DNA from: RYN-230 sp963711705 | Lineage (GTDB): Bacteria > Actinomycetota > Actinomycetes > Streptosporangiales > Streptosporangiaceae | Direction of reading: 5' to 3' | Assembly (NCBI GenBank): GCA_963711705.1 | Contig: CAVQFM010000020.1 | Span: 62,001 to 126,000, forward strand | Length of the DNA stretch: 64,000 nucleotides | Shown: positions 16,588 to 25,746 of the stretch, piece by piece | Numbering within the stretch: the stretch's first letter is position 1 | Layout: every line of letters starts with the position of its first letter | The notes under the pieces: generated by a model | Seen by the model: only the letters and a program-made list of their open reading frames with translations | Databases searched by the model: none | Told to the model about the DNA's origin: nothing | Position numbers and translations under genes: made by a program

Positions 16588-17280
16588 ATGTCTCGCCGTG
16601 CAGTGTCCGCGAATGGTAGTCAGGGCATCCCGGAGGCGACCATCGCTCGCCTCCCGATCTACCTGCGTGTCCTGTACGCGTTCGCGGAGCAGGACATCCC
16701 CACCGTGTCCAGCGAGGAACTCGCGGCCGCGGCCGGGGTCAACTCGGCCAAGCTCCGCAAGGACCTGTCCCACCTGGGCTCTTACGGCACCCGCGGGGTC
16801 GGGTATGACGTGGAGTACCTCGTCTACCAGGTGTCACGGGAACTCGGGCTGACCCAGGACTGGCCGGTCGTCATCGTCGGGGCCGGCAACCTGGGCCGGG
16901 CGCTGGCCAACTACGGCGGCTTCGTCTCCCGCGGCTTCCGCATCGCCGCCGTGCTGGACAGCGACCCGGCCGTGGTGGGCACTGAGATCGCCGGGCACGG
17001 TGTGCTGGACGCGGCCCAGATGGAGCGGGTGGTGGCCGAGCACGGGGTGTCCATCGGGGTGATCGCCACGCCCGCGGGCACGGCGCAGGCGGTCTGCGAC
17101 CGGCTGGTCGCCACCGGGGTTACCAGCATCCTTAATTTCGCGCCTGTCGTCCTCAATGTGCCCAATGGCGTTGACGTGCGTAAGGTCGACCTGTCCATCG
17201 AGTTGCAGATTCTTGCCTTCCACGCGCAGCGGAGGTCTGTGGTGCGCGTTCCACAGGACGCACAGGTGGTGGGCCGATGA
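16588..17280 (+). CDS. rex: Redox-sensing transcriptional repressor Rex
   Basis: NADH/NAD+ sensor of 230 residues. The N-terminal winged helix (about 16-80) carries AAGVNSAKLRKDLSHLGSYG for operator binding. The Rossmann domain begins VVIVGAGNLGRALANYGGF (GAGNLG at 98-103). A C-terminal domain-swap helix follows, ending LQILAFHAQRRS. At high NADH, Rex leaves operators of respiratory genes. The stop overlaps the hemA start (ATGA), the conserved actinobacterial rex-hem arrangement. Its own operator is at 16491. Confidence 0.97.
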   Translation: MSRRAVSANGSQGIPEATIARLPIYLRVLYAFAEQDIPTVSSEELAAAAGVNSAKLRKDLSHLGSYGTRGVGYDVEYLVYQVSRELGLTQDWPVVIVGAGNLGRALANYGGFVSRGFRIAAVLDSDPAVVGTEIAGHGVLDAAQMERVVAEHGVSIGVIATPAGTAQAVCDRLVATGVTSILNFAPVVLNVPNGVDVRKVDLSIELQILAFHAQRRSVVRVPQDAQVVGR

Positions 17281-18653
17281 GCGTGCTGGTGGTCGGCCTG
17301 AGCCACAAGAGCGCCCCGCTCGGCATTCTGGAGCGGGCCGTGGTCAGCGGCGACAGCCTGGTCAAGCTGCTGCGGGACGTGTCCCAGGCACCGAACGTGG
17401 CGGGCGCGTTCATCGTGTCCACCTGCAACCGGGCTGAGGTCTACGCCGAGGTGGACAAGTTCCACGCCGGGGTGTCGGTCATCTGCGACCTGCTGGCCCG
17501 GCACTCCGGGATCCCGCACAGTGAGCTGACCCCGCACCTGTACGTGCACTACGAGGACCGCACGGTGCAGCACCTGCTCGCGGTGACCTGCGGGCTGGAA
17601 TCGATGGTGGTCGGCGAGAGCCAGATCCTCGGGCAGGTCAGGCAGGCCCTGGCCGTCGCCCGTGAGCAGGGCACGCTCAGCCGCGGCCTGGGTGAGCTGG
17701 GCGCCCTGGCGCTGCGCACGGCCAAGCGGGCGCACACCGAGACCCGGATTGACCAGGCCGGCGCGAACCTGGTCAGCGTGGGCATCGCAGCCGCGCGGCG
17801 GAGACTGGGCGACCCGCCGGACGCGGGGCAGCCCGGCGGCCTGCGCGGGCGGCGGGTGCTGGTGGTCGGGGCCGGGTCGATGAGCTCGCTGGCCGCCACC
17901 ACCGCGGCCCGGATGGGCGCCGAGCACATCGTGGTGGCCAACCGCAGCGCGGACCGCGCCGGACGGCTGGCCGCCACGGTGGCCGGCAGCACCGCCGACC
18001 TGGCCAGCCTGGCTGGCCCGCTGGCCGCCGCTGACCTGGTCATCTCGTGTACCGGCGCGGCCGGGGTGGTGATCACCGCGGACCTGGTGGCCCGGGCCCT
18101 GCGGCAGCGGCCGCCCGGACGGCCCCTGGTCCTGCTCGACCTGGCGCTGCCCCGCGACGTGGACCCGGCCGTGGCCAGCCTGCCCGGGGTCAGCGTCGTC
18201 GGTCTCGACCGGCTGGGCGGGGCCAGCGAGCCGCAACTGGCCGGGATGGCCAGCCGGGAGCAGGACGTCGCGGCCGTCCGGGCCATCGTGGCCGAGGAAT
18301 TCGCCACCCGGGCGTCCGCCGTGCAGGCGGCCCGGGTCGCGCCGACGGTGGTCGCGCTGCGGGCCAAGGCGGCGGGTGTGGTGGACGCCGAGCTGGCCCG
18401 GCTGGCCGGGCGGCTGCAGCCCGCGGATCACCGTACGCTGAGTGAAGTCGAGCGGGCCATGCGCCGGGTGGTGGATAAGCTGCTGCACGCGCCGACCGTA
18501 CGGGTCAAGGAGCTGGCCGGGTCACCGGGCGGCGACTCCTACGAGGACGCGCTGCGGGTGCTGTTCGACCTCGACCCGGCGGTGGTGGCCGCGGTCACCG
18601 TGGCGGACACGGCCACGGTCAACCCCGACAGCACCGGAGAGGATGCATCGTGA
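17277..18653 (+). CDS. hemA: Glutamyl-tRNA reductase
   Basis: First committed step of the C5 tetrapyrrole pathway: glutamyl-tRNA(Glu) to glutamate-1-semialdehyde with NADPH. The protein has 458 residues. The catalytic cysteine C50 lies in IVSTCNRAEVY. The signature HLLAVTCGLESMVVGESQIL and the NADPH-binding VLVVGAGSMSSLAATTAARM follow, and the C-terminal dimerisation domain reads EVERAMRRVVDKLLHAPTVR. It overlaps rex by four bases and hemC by four bases, so the operon is translationally coupled. Its position under Rex control ties haem synthesis to the redox state. Confidence 0.97.
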   Translation: MSVLVVGLSHKSAPLGILERAVVSGDSLVKLLRDVSQAPNVAGAFIVSTCNRAEVYAEVDKFHAGVSVICDLLARHSGIPHSELTPHLYVHYEDRTVQHLLAVTCGLESMVVGESQILGQVRQALAVAREQGTLSRGLGELGALALRTAKRAHTETRIDQAGANLVSVGIAAARRRLGDPPDAGQPGGLRGRRVLVVGAGSMSSLAATTAARMGAEHIVVANRSADRAGRLAATVAGSTADLASLAGPLAAADLVISCTGAAGVVITADLVARALRQRPPGRPLVLLDLALPRDVDPAVASLPGVSVVGLDRLGGASEPQLAGMASREQDVAAVRAIVAEEFATRASAVQAARVAPTVVALRAKAAGVVDAELARLAGRLQPADHRTLSEVERAMRRVVDKLLHAPTVRVKELAGSPGGDSYEDALRVLFDLDPAVVAAVTVADTATVNPDSTGEDAS

Positions 18654-19593
18654 GCAGGCCGCCGCTGCGGCTCGGGACCCGCAAGAGCCCGATGGCCATG
18701 ACCCAGGCGGGGCAGGTGGCCAGGCTGATCAGCGAGCGTACCGGGACTGCGGTGGAGCTGGTCGGGCTGACCACCTTTGGCGACGTCACCCGGGCCGAGC
18801 TGGCGCAGATCGGCGGCACCGGGGTGTTCGTCAGCGCGCTGCGCGAGAGCCTGCTCGCCGGGGACATCGACCTGGCTGTGCATTCACTCAAAGACCTGCC
18901 GGTCGGGCTGGTGCCCGGTCTGCTGCTGGGCGCGGTGCCGCCCCGGGACGACCCACGCGACGCGCTGGCCGGCCGGGATGGCGCCAAGCTGGCCGACCTG
19001 CGCCCGGGGCCCGCGTCGGCACCGGCTCGCCGCGCCGGGCCGCCCAGCTCCGGCTGCTCCGCCCGGACATCGAGCCGGTGCCGGTCCGGGGCAACGCCGG
19101 GACGCGGCTGGGCAAGGTGACCTCCGGTGAGCTCGACGCGGTGCTGCTGGCCTGCGCCGGGCTGGCCCGGATCGGCCATCTGGACGCGGTGTCCCAGGTG
19201 TTCGAGCCGGAGGAGATGATGCCCGCACCGGGCCAGGGTGCGCTGGCGGTGGAATGCCGCGCCAGCGACGCCGACCTCGCCGAACTGCTGGCCAGCGTGG
19301 ACGATCCGGTCAGCCACCGCGCCACCAGCGCGGAACGCGCCGTGCTCGCGGCCCTGCACGCCGGGTGCAGCGCCCCGGTCGGCGCGTATGCTGCCGGGAC
19401 GGAGTTGCTGCACTTGACCGCCGTGGTCGCGGCCGTCGATGGGGGATCGGCGGTCAGGGCCAGCGCGAGTGGCCCGGCGGGCGAGGCGGCGAGGCTCGGC
19501 GCGGACGTCGCGGCCGAGCTGCTGCGCCGGGGCGCAGCGCAGTACATGACAGTGCCTTCGGAACTCATCAGCAGCGGGGACGATGCATTGTGA
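18650..19593 (+). CDS. hemC: Porphobilinogen deaminase / hydroxymethylbilane synthase (frameshifted)
   Basis: Polymerises four porphobilinogen units. The N-terminal part (LRLGTRKSPMAMTQAGQVA, then IDLAVHSLKDLPVGLVPG) is in one frame up to about 19005. The rest (VGTGSPRRAAQLRLLRPDIE, PVRGNAGTRLGKV, APGQGALAVECR and the dipyrromethane-cofactor cysteine in LHAGCSAPVGAY) is in the next frame to the stop at 19593. One extra G in the G-run at 19006-19009 would give the expected LRPGARVGTGSPRR and a 314-residue protein. The gene is essential for haem and sits in an intact operon, so a sequence error is most likely. Start and stop both overlap neighbours by four bases. Confidence 0.93.
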
Positions 19594-21269
19594 GCCTGAC
19601 ATCCACGACGAAGAAGGACGGCCCGCAGCCCGGGCGGGCCAGCCGCAGCACTCAGGCCAGCGCGGCCGCCGCGAGCCCGGCCGGGGGCGGCGCCGCGTCC
19701 CAGCCGGGCCTGGTCGCGCTGGTCGGCACCGGGCCCGGTAACCCGGAGCTGCTCACGGTCCGGGCCGCTGGGCTGCTCGGCCGGGCCGACCTGGTGGTCG
19801 CCGACCCGGAGCTGGCCGGGCCGCTGAGCCACCTGATGCCCGCCAGCGCCGAGGTCCGCGACGCGGCTGACCTGGCCGCCGAGCCCCGCCTGCTGATCAA
19901 GGCAGCCCAGGCGGGCAGGCTGGCGGTGGCGCTGTACAGCGGGGACCCGCTGCTGTTCGGCCCGGCGGCGGCGCAGGCCGCGGCGTGCGCCAAGGCCCGG
20001 GTCCGGTTCGAGATCGTGCCCGGCATGCCCGCCGCGACCGCGGTGCCCGCCTACGCGGGCATCCCGCTGACCGCCGAGACCAGCGGCGACGTCCGGATCA
20101 TCGAGGCGGCCGACATCGGCCGGATCTCCGGCGATCAGCCGCCCCCGCGCAGCCTGGTCATCCTGGGCGCCGAGGCCGGGCCCGCCGACCTGGCCAAGAC
20201 ACTGCTCGCCGCGGGCTGGCCGGACAGCACACCGTTCACCATCACCTGGAACGGGACCACCACCGAGCAGCTGACGGTCAGCTGCAAGCTCGGGTCGGTG
20301 ACCGCGGACCTCAAGGCCGCCGGGGTCAACCTGCTCACCGAGACCGGTCCCGCCGTCGGCGTGGTCGGCGAGGCCGCCGCCGCGCACCAGGACCTGTCCT
20401 GGTTCGAGACCAAGCCGCTGTTCGGCTGGCGGGTGCTGGTGCCCAGGACCAAGGAACAGGCCGGGTCGGTCTCCCAGCGGCTGCGCGCGCACGGCGCGGT
20501 GCCCGAGGAGGTGCCGACGATCGCGGTCGAGCCGCCGCGCACCCCGCAGCAGATGGAGCGCGCGGTCAAGGGACTGGTCACCGGGCGGTACCAGTGGGTC
20601 GCGTTCACCTCGGTCAACGCGGTGCGCGCGGTGCGCGAGAAGCTGGAGGAGTACGGGCTGGACGCCCGCGCTTTCGCCGGGGTCAAGGTGGCCGCGGTCG
20701 GCGAGCAGACCGGCCGGGCGCTGCTGGACTTCGGCATCAAGCCCGACCTGGTGCCCGAGGGGGAGCAGTCCGGCGAGGGGCTGGCCGCGGCCTGGCAGCC
20801 CTATGACGCCACGCTGGACCCGATCAACCGGGTCCTGCTGCCCCGGGCCGACATCGCCACCGAGGCGCTGGTGGCCCGGCTCACCGAACTGGGCTGGGAA
20901 GCGGAAGACGTGACCGCCTACCGCACGGTGCGCGCGGCGCCGCCGCCCGCGCCGATCCGGGAGGCGATCAAGGGCGGCGGTTTCGACGCGGTCCTGTTCA
21001 CCTCGTCCTCCACGGTGCGGAACCTGATCGGCATCGCCGGGAAACCACACGCGGTGACGGTGATCGCGGTGATCGGGCCGCAGACCGCGCAGACTGCCGC
21101 GGAGTTCGGCCTGCGGGTCGATGTGCGGGCGCCCAAGCCGTCCGCGATCGCCCTGGTGGACGCGCTGGCCGAGCACGCGGCCGGGATGCGGGAGGCCTCG
21201 ATCGCGGCCGGTGAGCCGGTCCGCAAGCCGAGCGAGCGCCGCCGCGGTGCCCGCCGCCGCCTCAGGTAA
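19590..21269 (+). CDS. hemD: Uroporphyrinogen-III synthase fused to a tetrapyrrole-methylase-like domain
   Basis: Two-domain protein of 559 residues. After an Ala/Gly-rich leader, residues about 38-265 form a TP-methylase-like (CobA/SUMT) domain starting LVALVGTGPGNPELLTVRAA, with VRFEIVPGMPAATAVPAYAG. The usual glycine-rich GDPF-FGRGGEE segment is altered (SGDPLLFGPAAAQ), so methyltransferase activity is doubtful. Residues about 290-540 are a full uroporphyrinogen-III synthase (GWRVLVPRTKEQAGSVSQRL, WVAFTSVNAVRAVREKLEEY, AVLFTSSSTVRNLIGIAGKP), which closes hydroxymethylbilane with D-ring inversion. The GTG at 19590 overlaps the hemC stop. This fusion is normal for actinobacteria. Confidence 0.92.
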   Translation: MSLTSTTKKDGPQPGRASRSTQASAAAASPAGGGAASQPGLVALVGTGPGNPELLTVRAAGLLGRADLVVADPELAGPLSHLMPASAEVRDAADLAAEPRLLIKAAQAGRLAVALYSGDPLLFGPAAAQAAACAKARVRFEIVPGMPAATAVPAYAGIPLTAETSGDVRIIEAADIGRISGDQPPPRSLVILGAEAGPADLAKTLLAAGWPDSTPFTITWNGTTTEQLTVSCKLGSVTADLKAAGVNLLTETGPAVGVVGEAAAAHQDLSWFETKPLFGWRVLVPRTKEQAGSVSQRLRAHGAVPEEVPTIAVEPPRTPQQMERAVKGLVTGRYQWVAFTSVNAVRAVREKLEEYGLDARAFAGVKVAAVGEQTGRALLDFGIKPDLVPEGEQSGEGLAAAWQPYDATLDPINRVLLPRADIATEALVARLTELGWEAEDVTAYRTVRAAPPPAPIREAIKGGGFDAVLFTSSSTVRNLIGIAGKPHAVTVIAVIGPQTAQTAAEFGLRVDVRAPKPSAIALVDALAEHAAGMREASIAAGEPVRKPSERRRGARRRLR

Positions 21270-21307
21270 CCGCCGCCGCAGGCAACCGGACAACGCGAGG
21301 AGGACCG

Positions 21308-22288
21308 ATGGCCGCTGGGTTCCCGCAGGTCAGGCCGCGCCGGCTGCGCCGCACCGCGGCCATCCGCCGCCTGGTCGCCCAGACCAGCGTGCAGCCATCG
21401 GACCTGGTGCTGCCGCTGTTCGTCAAGGAGGGCATCGGCGAGCCGCAGCCGGTGCCGTCCATGCCGGGAGTGGTCCAGCACACCCGGGACAGCCTGCGCA
21501 AGGCCGCGGTGGAAGCGACCGCGGCCGGGGTCGGCGGGCTGGTGCTGTTCGGCGTGCCAGCGGTGAAGGACGGCGTGGGCTCCGCGGCCGACGACCCGGC
21601 CGGGATCCTCAACCTGGCCCTCGGCGACCTGGCCGCCGAACTGGGTGATGCCACCGTGCTCATGGCCGACCTGTGCCTGGACGAGTACACCGACCATGGC
21701 CACTGCGGGGTGCTGACCCCGGCCGGCGAGGTGGACAACGATGCCACCCTGGAGCGGTACGCCGCGATCGCCGTGGCCCAGGCCGCGGCGGGCGCCCACG
21801 TGGTCGCGCCGAGCGGGATGATGGACGGGCAGGTGGCCGCGATCCGGGCCGCGCTCGACGCGGGCGGCTACCCCGACGTGGCGATCTGCGCGTACTCGGT
21901 GAAGTACGCCTCCGCGTTCTACGGGCCGTTCCGTGACGCGGCTGAGTGCGCCCCGCAGTTCGGTGACCGGGCGTCTTACCAGCAGGATCCGCGGGCCGGT
22001 GACGCGCTGCGTGAGGTGCTGCTGGACGTGGCCGAGGGCGCCGACATCGTGATGATCAAACCCGCCCTGCCCTACCTGGATGTCATCGCCGAGGCGGCGG
22101 CCAGCGTCCCGGTGCCAGTGGCCGCTTACCAGGTCAGCGGGGAGTTCGCGATGGTGGAGGCGGCGGCGGCCAACGGCTGGCTGGACCGCGACCGGGCCAT
22201 CATGGAGGCGGTGACCGGGATCCGCCGGGCCGGTGCCAGCATCATCCTCACCTACTGGGCCGCTGAGCTGGCCCGCCGTCTGGGCTGA
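21308..22288 (+). CDS. hemB: Delta-aminolevulinic acid dehydratase (porphobilinogen synthase)
   Basis: Condenses two 5-aminolevulinate molecules to porphobilinogen, 326 residues. The two Schiff-base lysines are K199 (AYSVKYASAFYGPFRDAAEC) and K251 (VMIKPALPYLDVI). The metal-site segment DLCLDEYTDHGHCGVL and the signature APSGMMDGQVAAIR are present. An AGGAGG-like site (gaggaggacc) precedes the ATG at 21308. It follows hemD by 38 bases within the hem operon. Confidence 0.97.
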   Translation: MAAGFPQVRPRRLRRTAAIRRLVAQTSVQPSDLVLPLFVKEGIGEPQPVPSMPGVVQHTRDSLRKAAVEATAAGVGGLVLFGVPAVKDGVGSAADDPAGILNLALGDLAAELGDATVLMADLCLDEYTDHGHCGVLTPAGEVDNDATLERYAAIAVAQAAAGAHVVAPSGMMDGQVAAIRAALDAGGYPDVAICAYSVKYASAFYGPFRDAAECAPQFGDRASYQQDPRAGDALREVLLDVAEGADIVMIKPALPYLDVIAEAAASVPVPVAAYQVSGEFAMVEAAAANGWLDRDRAIMEAVTGIRRAGASIILTYWAAELARRLG

Positions 22289-22450
22289 CCTGGACCGCAA
22301 CGTCTGGGACCAGGGGGAGAAAACCAGCTCAGTGGGTTTCCGTTCGGCAACATGTCGGCATCTGCCGGTGGGGCGGCCTGCGCGCAGCGTGGTTGACCCG
22401 GCATCATCGGTAGTGAACATTGCTGCGCACCGACCGGGAAGTGGAGCCTG

Positions 22451-23122
22451 ATGGTCGCACCGGTACTGCGCCGCAGCCGGCGCCGGGAAGGCGGGCGGCT
22501 GGCGGCAGCGGCGGCTGGGTATGCCGCCCGGGGCTGGCCGGTCTGCCAGGGCGCCTACCCACCGGGCAACGCGAAGACCACCGGCCGGGCCTGCTCGTGC
22601 GACCGGGTCGGCTGCCCGGCCCCGGCCGCGCATCCGATGTCGCCCGCCTGGCAGCTCCAGGCCAGCTGCGACCCCGGGGAAGTCAGCCAGCGCTGGGCGC
22701 ATCACCCCGCGGCCAACGTGGTGCTGCCCACCGGCCGGGTGTTCGACGTGCTGGACGTGCCGGCCGCGGCCGGCACCGCCGCGCTCGACGCGATGCGGCG
22801 GGCCGGGATGCCGCCCGGCCCGGTGGCCACCGGCAGCGGCCGCACCCTGTTCTTCGTGGCCACCCGCGGTGCTCCCGAGGACGAGTACGAGTGGTGGTCG
22901 TGCCACCTGGACTGTGCGCCCGAGGACGTGGGTGAGGTGGCCAGCCTGCGCTGGCACTGCCGGAACAGCTACGTGCTGGCCCCGCCGTCGCGGGACCCGG
23001 CTGGGCTCGCCGCGCGCTGGATATCCGCGCCGGGCGGGGCCGGGCCGTCCGCGCTGCCCGACGCGGTCCGGCTGCTGGAGTTCCTGGCCGATGCGTGCGA
23101 GGAGGAGGCGGCGTTCAGGTGA
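22451..23122 (+). CDS. Stand-alone bifunctional primase/polymerase-like (prim-pol) domain protein
   Basis: A 223-residue protein of the actinobacterial prim-pol (archaeo-eukaryotic primase superfamily) group. Family features are AAAGYAARGWPVCQGAYPPG, several paired cysteines (ACSCDRVGCPAPAAHP), NVVLPTGRVFDVLDVPAAAG and GPVATGSGRTLFFVA. The usual metal-binding acidic pair appears as D-x-x-D (DVLD) rather than D-x-D, and no helicase domain follows, so activity is doubtful. Homologues are conserved between hemB and hemL in actinobacteria for unknown reasons. The stop overlaps the hemL start (GTGA). The role is unknown. Confidence 0.75.
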   Translation: MVAPVLRRSRRREGGRLAAAAAGYAARGWPVCQGAYPPGNAKTTGRACSCDRVGCPAPAAHPMSPAWQLQASCDPGEVSQRWAHHPAANVVLPTGRVFDVLDVPAAAGTAALDAMRRAGMPPGPVATGSGRTLFFVATRGAPEDEYEWWSCHLDCAPEDVGEVASLRWHCRNSYVLAPPSRDPAGLAARWISAPGGAGPSALPDAVRLLEFLADACEEEAAFR

Positions 23123-24417
23123 GCGGTGCGGGCCGGTCCGGGGAACTGTTCAGCCGGGCCACCGCGGTCATCCCGGGCGGGGTGAATTCCCCGGTGCGGG
23201 CGTTCGGCGCGGTCGGCGGCGTGCCGGTGTTCATGGCCTCCGGCCAGGGCGCCTACCTCACCGACGTGGACGGCAAGCGGTACGTGGACCTGGTGTGCTC
23301 CTGGGGACCGATGATCCTCGGGCACACGCATCCGGCCGTGGTGGCCGCGGTGACCGCGGCCGCGGCCGACGGCACCTCGTTCGGCACCGCGACCGAGGGG
23401 GAAGTCGAACTGGCCGAGGAGATGGTGGCGCGGGCCCCGGTGGAAAAGGTCCGCCTGGTCAGCTCGGGTACCGAGGCCACCATGAGCGCGGTCCGGCTGG
23501 CCCGCGCGTTCACCGGCCGCCGGGTCGTGGTCAAGTTCGCCGGCTGCTACCACGGGCACGTGGATGCGCTGCTGGCCGCGGCCGGGTCGGGGGTGGCCAC
23601 GTTCGGGCTGCCTGACTCGCCCGGGGTGACCGGCGCGGCGGCCGCGGACACGGTGGTGCTGCCGTACAACGACGCGCTCGCGGTCCGCCAGGCGTTCGTC
23701 GAGCACGGGCCGCAGATCGCCTGCGTGATCACTGAAGCGTGCCCGGCCAACATGGGCGTGGTGCCGCCGGTCGGCGGGTTCAACCAACTGCTCGCCGAGC
23801 TGTGCCGGGAGCACGGCGCGCTGCTGATCATGGATGAGGTGCTCACCGGGTTCCGGGTCACCGCCGCGGGCTGGTACGGCCGCGAAGGGGTGGCCGGGGA
23901 CCTGGTCACGTTCGGCAAGGTGATGGGCGGCGGGCTGCCCGCGGCCGGGTTCGGCGGCCGCGCCGCGATCATGGACCGGCTCGCCCCGACCGGCCCGGTC
24001 TACCAGGCGGGCACCCTGTCCGGGAACCCGCTGGCCACCGCGGCGGGCCTGGCCACGCTGCGGGCCTGCACCCCGGAGGTGTACGCCCGGCTGGACGAGG
24101 TCGCCGCCACCATCGCCAAGCTGGCCAGCGACAGCCTGGCCGCGGCCGGGGTGCCGTTCCGGCTGCAGGAGGCGGGCAACCTGTTCTCCGTGTTCCTCGG
24201 AACCGAGCAGGCGGTCCGTGACTTCGGCGAGGCGCGCGGCCAGTCCGCCCCGGCGTACGCCGCGTTCTTCCACGCCATGCTGGAGCAGGGCGTCTACCTG
24301 CCGCCCTCGCCATTCGAGGCGTGGTTCGTGTCGGCCGCCCACGACGACAGGGCGGTGGAGCGGATCGGGGCGGCACTGCCCGCCGCCGCGCGCGCCGCCG
24401 CGGTGGCGCTCGGCTGA
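23119..24417 (+). CDS. hemL: Glutamate-1-semialdehyde 2,1-aminomutase
   Basis: PLP-dependent second step of the C5 pathway, giving 5-aminolevulinate, 432 residues. The N-terminus is FSRATAVIPGGVNSPVRAFG. Typical class-III aminotransferase blocks are VSSGTEATMSAVRLARAFTG, CYHGHVDALL, ACVITEACPANMGVVPP and IMDEVLTGFR. The PLP lysine is K267 in TFGKVMGGGLPAAGFGG. The GTG start at 23119 overlaps the prim-pol stop. With hemA, hemC, hemD and hemB it completes the route from glutamyl-tRNA to uroporphyrinogen III. The later steps (hemE, hemG/hemY, hemH/hemQ) are not in the window. Confidence 0.97.
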   Translation: MSGAGRSGELFSRATAVIPGGVNSPVRAFGAVGGVPVFMASGQGAYLTDVDGKRYVDLVCSWGPMILGHTHPAVVAAVTAAAADGTSFGTATEGEVELAEEMVARAPVEKVRLVSSGTEATMSAVRLARAFTGRRVVVKFAGCYHGHVDALLAAAGSGVATFGLPDSPGVTGAAAADTVVLPYNDALAVRQAFVEHGPQIACVITEACPANMGVVPPVGGFNQLLAELCREHGALLIMDEVLTGFRVTAAGWYGREGVAGDLVTFGKVMGGGLPAAGFGGRAAIMDRLAPTGPVYQAGTLSGNPLATAAGLATLRACTPEVYARLDEVAATIAKLASDSLAAAGVPFRLQEAGNLFSVFLGTEQAVRDFGEARGQSAPAYAAFFHAMLEQGVYLPPSPFEAWFVSAAHDDRAVERIGAALPAAARAAAVALG

Positions 24418-24500
24418 CGCGGGCCGGGCCGGGCGGTAGCCGTCCTGCGGGCGGCACCGGCTGCTGCTGGCCGGCCCGGCTGCTGGCGGGCGCGTCCTGG

Positions 24501-25616
24501 TCAGCCCACGGCGATGCAGATGATGCCGGCCGCGATGGCCCCGGCCGCGGCCAGCCGCCAGGCGAGCCCCGCCTCGCCCAGCATGGTGCGGCCGAGCAGT
24601 ACGCCGGCCAGCACGCTGACCTCGCGGGCCGGGGCCACCGCCGCGACCGCGGTGAAGCTCAGCGCGATCAGCACCAGGATGTAGGCCAGCGGGGAGAGCA
24701 CCGCGGCCCCGGCCACCTGATGCCGGTAGTCCTGCCACACCCGGGTGGTACGGGACCGCTCGCGCAGCGCGAACGGGGCGATCACCAGCACCATCACCGG
24801 CAGCGACGCGTAGCCCTGGAGCAGCGGGGGCACGCCGAGCGTGCTCACCGCGTATTTGTCCCACAGCGTGTACGTGGCGATGAACAGCCCGGTGACCAGC
24901 GCGAAAGCCAGGGCCCAGGGCCCGGGTCGCGGGGTGGGCCGGGGGCGCTCGCGGGTGATGGTCGCGGCCCGGGCCGTCGCCTGAGCCGCCGCGTCGCCCG
25001 GGCTGGCGTCACCCGGGCTGGCGTCAGCAATGCCGGCGCTGCCCAGGCTGGCGTCAGCCGGGCTGGGGTCACCCGGGCTGGCGTCAGCAATGCCGGCGCT
25101 GCCCGGGCTGGTATCAGCCGGGCTGGGGTCACCCGGGCTGGCGTCAGCAATGCCGGCACTGCCCGGGCTGGTATCAGTGCGGGCGGCACTCGTCCCGTGG
25201 GCACCAAGGATCAGCACGCCCAGCACGACCAGCGCTATCCCGGCCAGGCCGGCCGGGCCGGGTCGTTCGCCGAGCAGGACGATGCCGGCCAGCGCGGCCA
25301 GCAGCGCGCCACTGCCCCGGCCCACCGGATAGACCAGCGACAGGTCACCTCGCGCGTACCCGGTCTGCAGGAACAGGAAGTAACCGACCTGGAGCAGGCC
25401 GGTGCCAGTCAGGAAGACCCAGGCCTCGGCGGTCAGCCGGGGCGGGCTGAGCAGCAGCGCCACCGCCACCACCGGCGCGTACAGCACCGTGCCCAGCAGG
25501 GCCATCAGCCACACGAAGGACGTGGGCCCGGAGACCGAGGCCTGCTTGCTGAACAGATTCCAGGTGGCGTGCGCGATGGCGGCGATGAGGATCAGGACGA
25601 GAGCGGTGGCGCTCAC
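24501..25616 (-). CDS. DMT/EamA-family transporter with a repeat-containing cytoplasmic loop
   Basis: Ten-helix drug/metabolite transporter of 371 residues made of two EamA halves: AIAHATWNLFSKQASVSGPT and the hydrophobic stretch to about residue 135, then about 225-371. The central loop is expanded to roughly 85 residues by a 20-residue tandem repeat (SPGSAGIADASPGDPSPAD), coded by 60-base DNA repeats at 25021-25176. The loop length must vary between strains, while both membrane halves are intact. Substrate unknown. It is transcribed against the hem operon and diverges from the histidine phosphatase gene. Confidence 0.88.
   Translation of the reverse strand: MSATALVLILIAAIAHATWNLFSKQASVSGPTSFVWLMALLGTVLYAPVVAVALLLSPPRLTAEAWVFLTGTGLLQVGYFLFLQTGYARGDLSLVYPVGRGSGALLAALAGIVLLGERPGPAGLAGIALVVLGVLILGAHGTSAARTDTSPGSAGIADASPGDPSPADTSPGSAGIADASPGDPSPADASLGSAGIADASPGDASPGDAAAQATARAATITRERPRPTPRPGPWALAFALVTGLFIATYTLWDKYAVSTLGVPPLLQGYASLPVMVLVIAPFALRERSRTTRVWQDYRHQVAGAAVLSPLAYILVLIALSFTAVAAVAPAREVSVLAGVLLGRTMLGEAGLAWRLAAAGAIAAGIICIAVG
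25021..25176. repeat. 60-bp coding tandem repeat in the EamA transporter
   Basis: Two complete 60-base units (25021-25080 and 25081-25140) and a third, partial one of 36 bases begin GCGTCAGCAATGCCGGCGCT. They differ at only a few bases and encode 20-residue repeats in the loop between the two transporter halves. Because 60 is a multiple of three, copy number changes would keep the frame. Confidence 0.92.
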
Positions 25617-25746
25617 TGGGCGGCTCCAGGTCCGGGCCTGGGGTGGCCCGCAGTTTACCGGCCGGCCGCTCGCTGTTCACCCCGCAGGCCGTGCACTGAG
25701 GCTGCCTGCCCGGCGGCGCCCGGCCGTCAACTAGGCTGTGGCCGCC

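Noticed and set aside
18650..19593. Programmed ribosomal frameshifting in hemC
   Set aside because: There is no slippery heptamer or following pseudoknot to support it, and similar one-base breaks occur in many unrelated genes here, so a sequence error is the simpler explanation.
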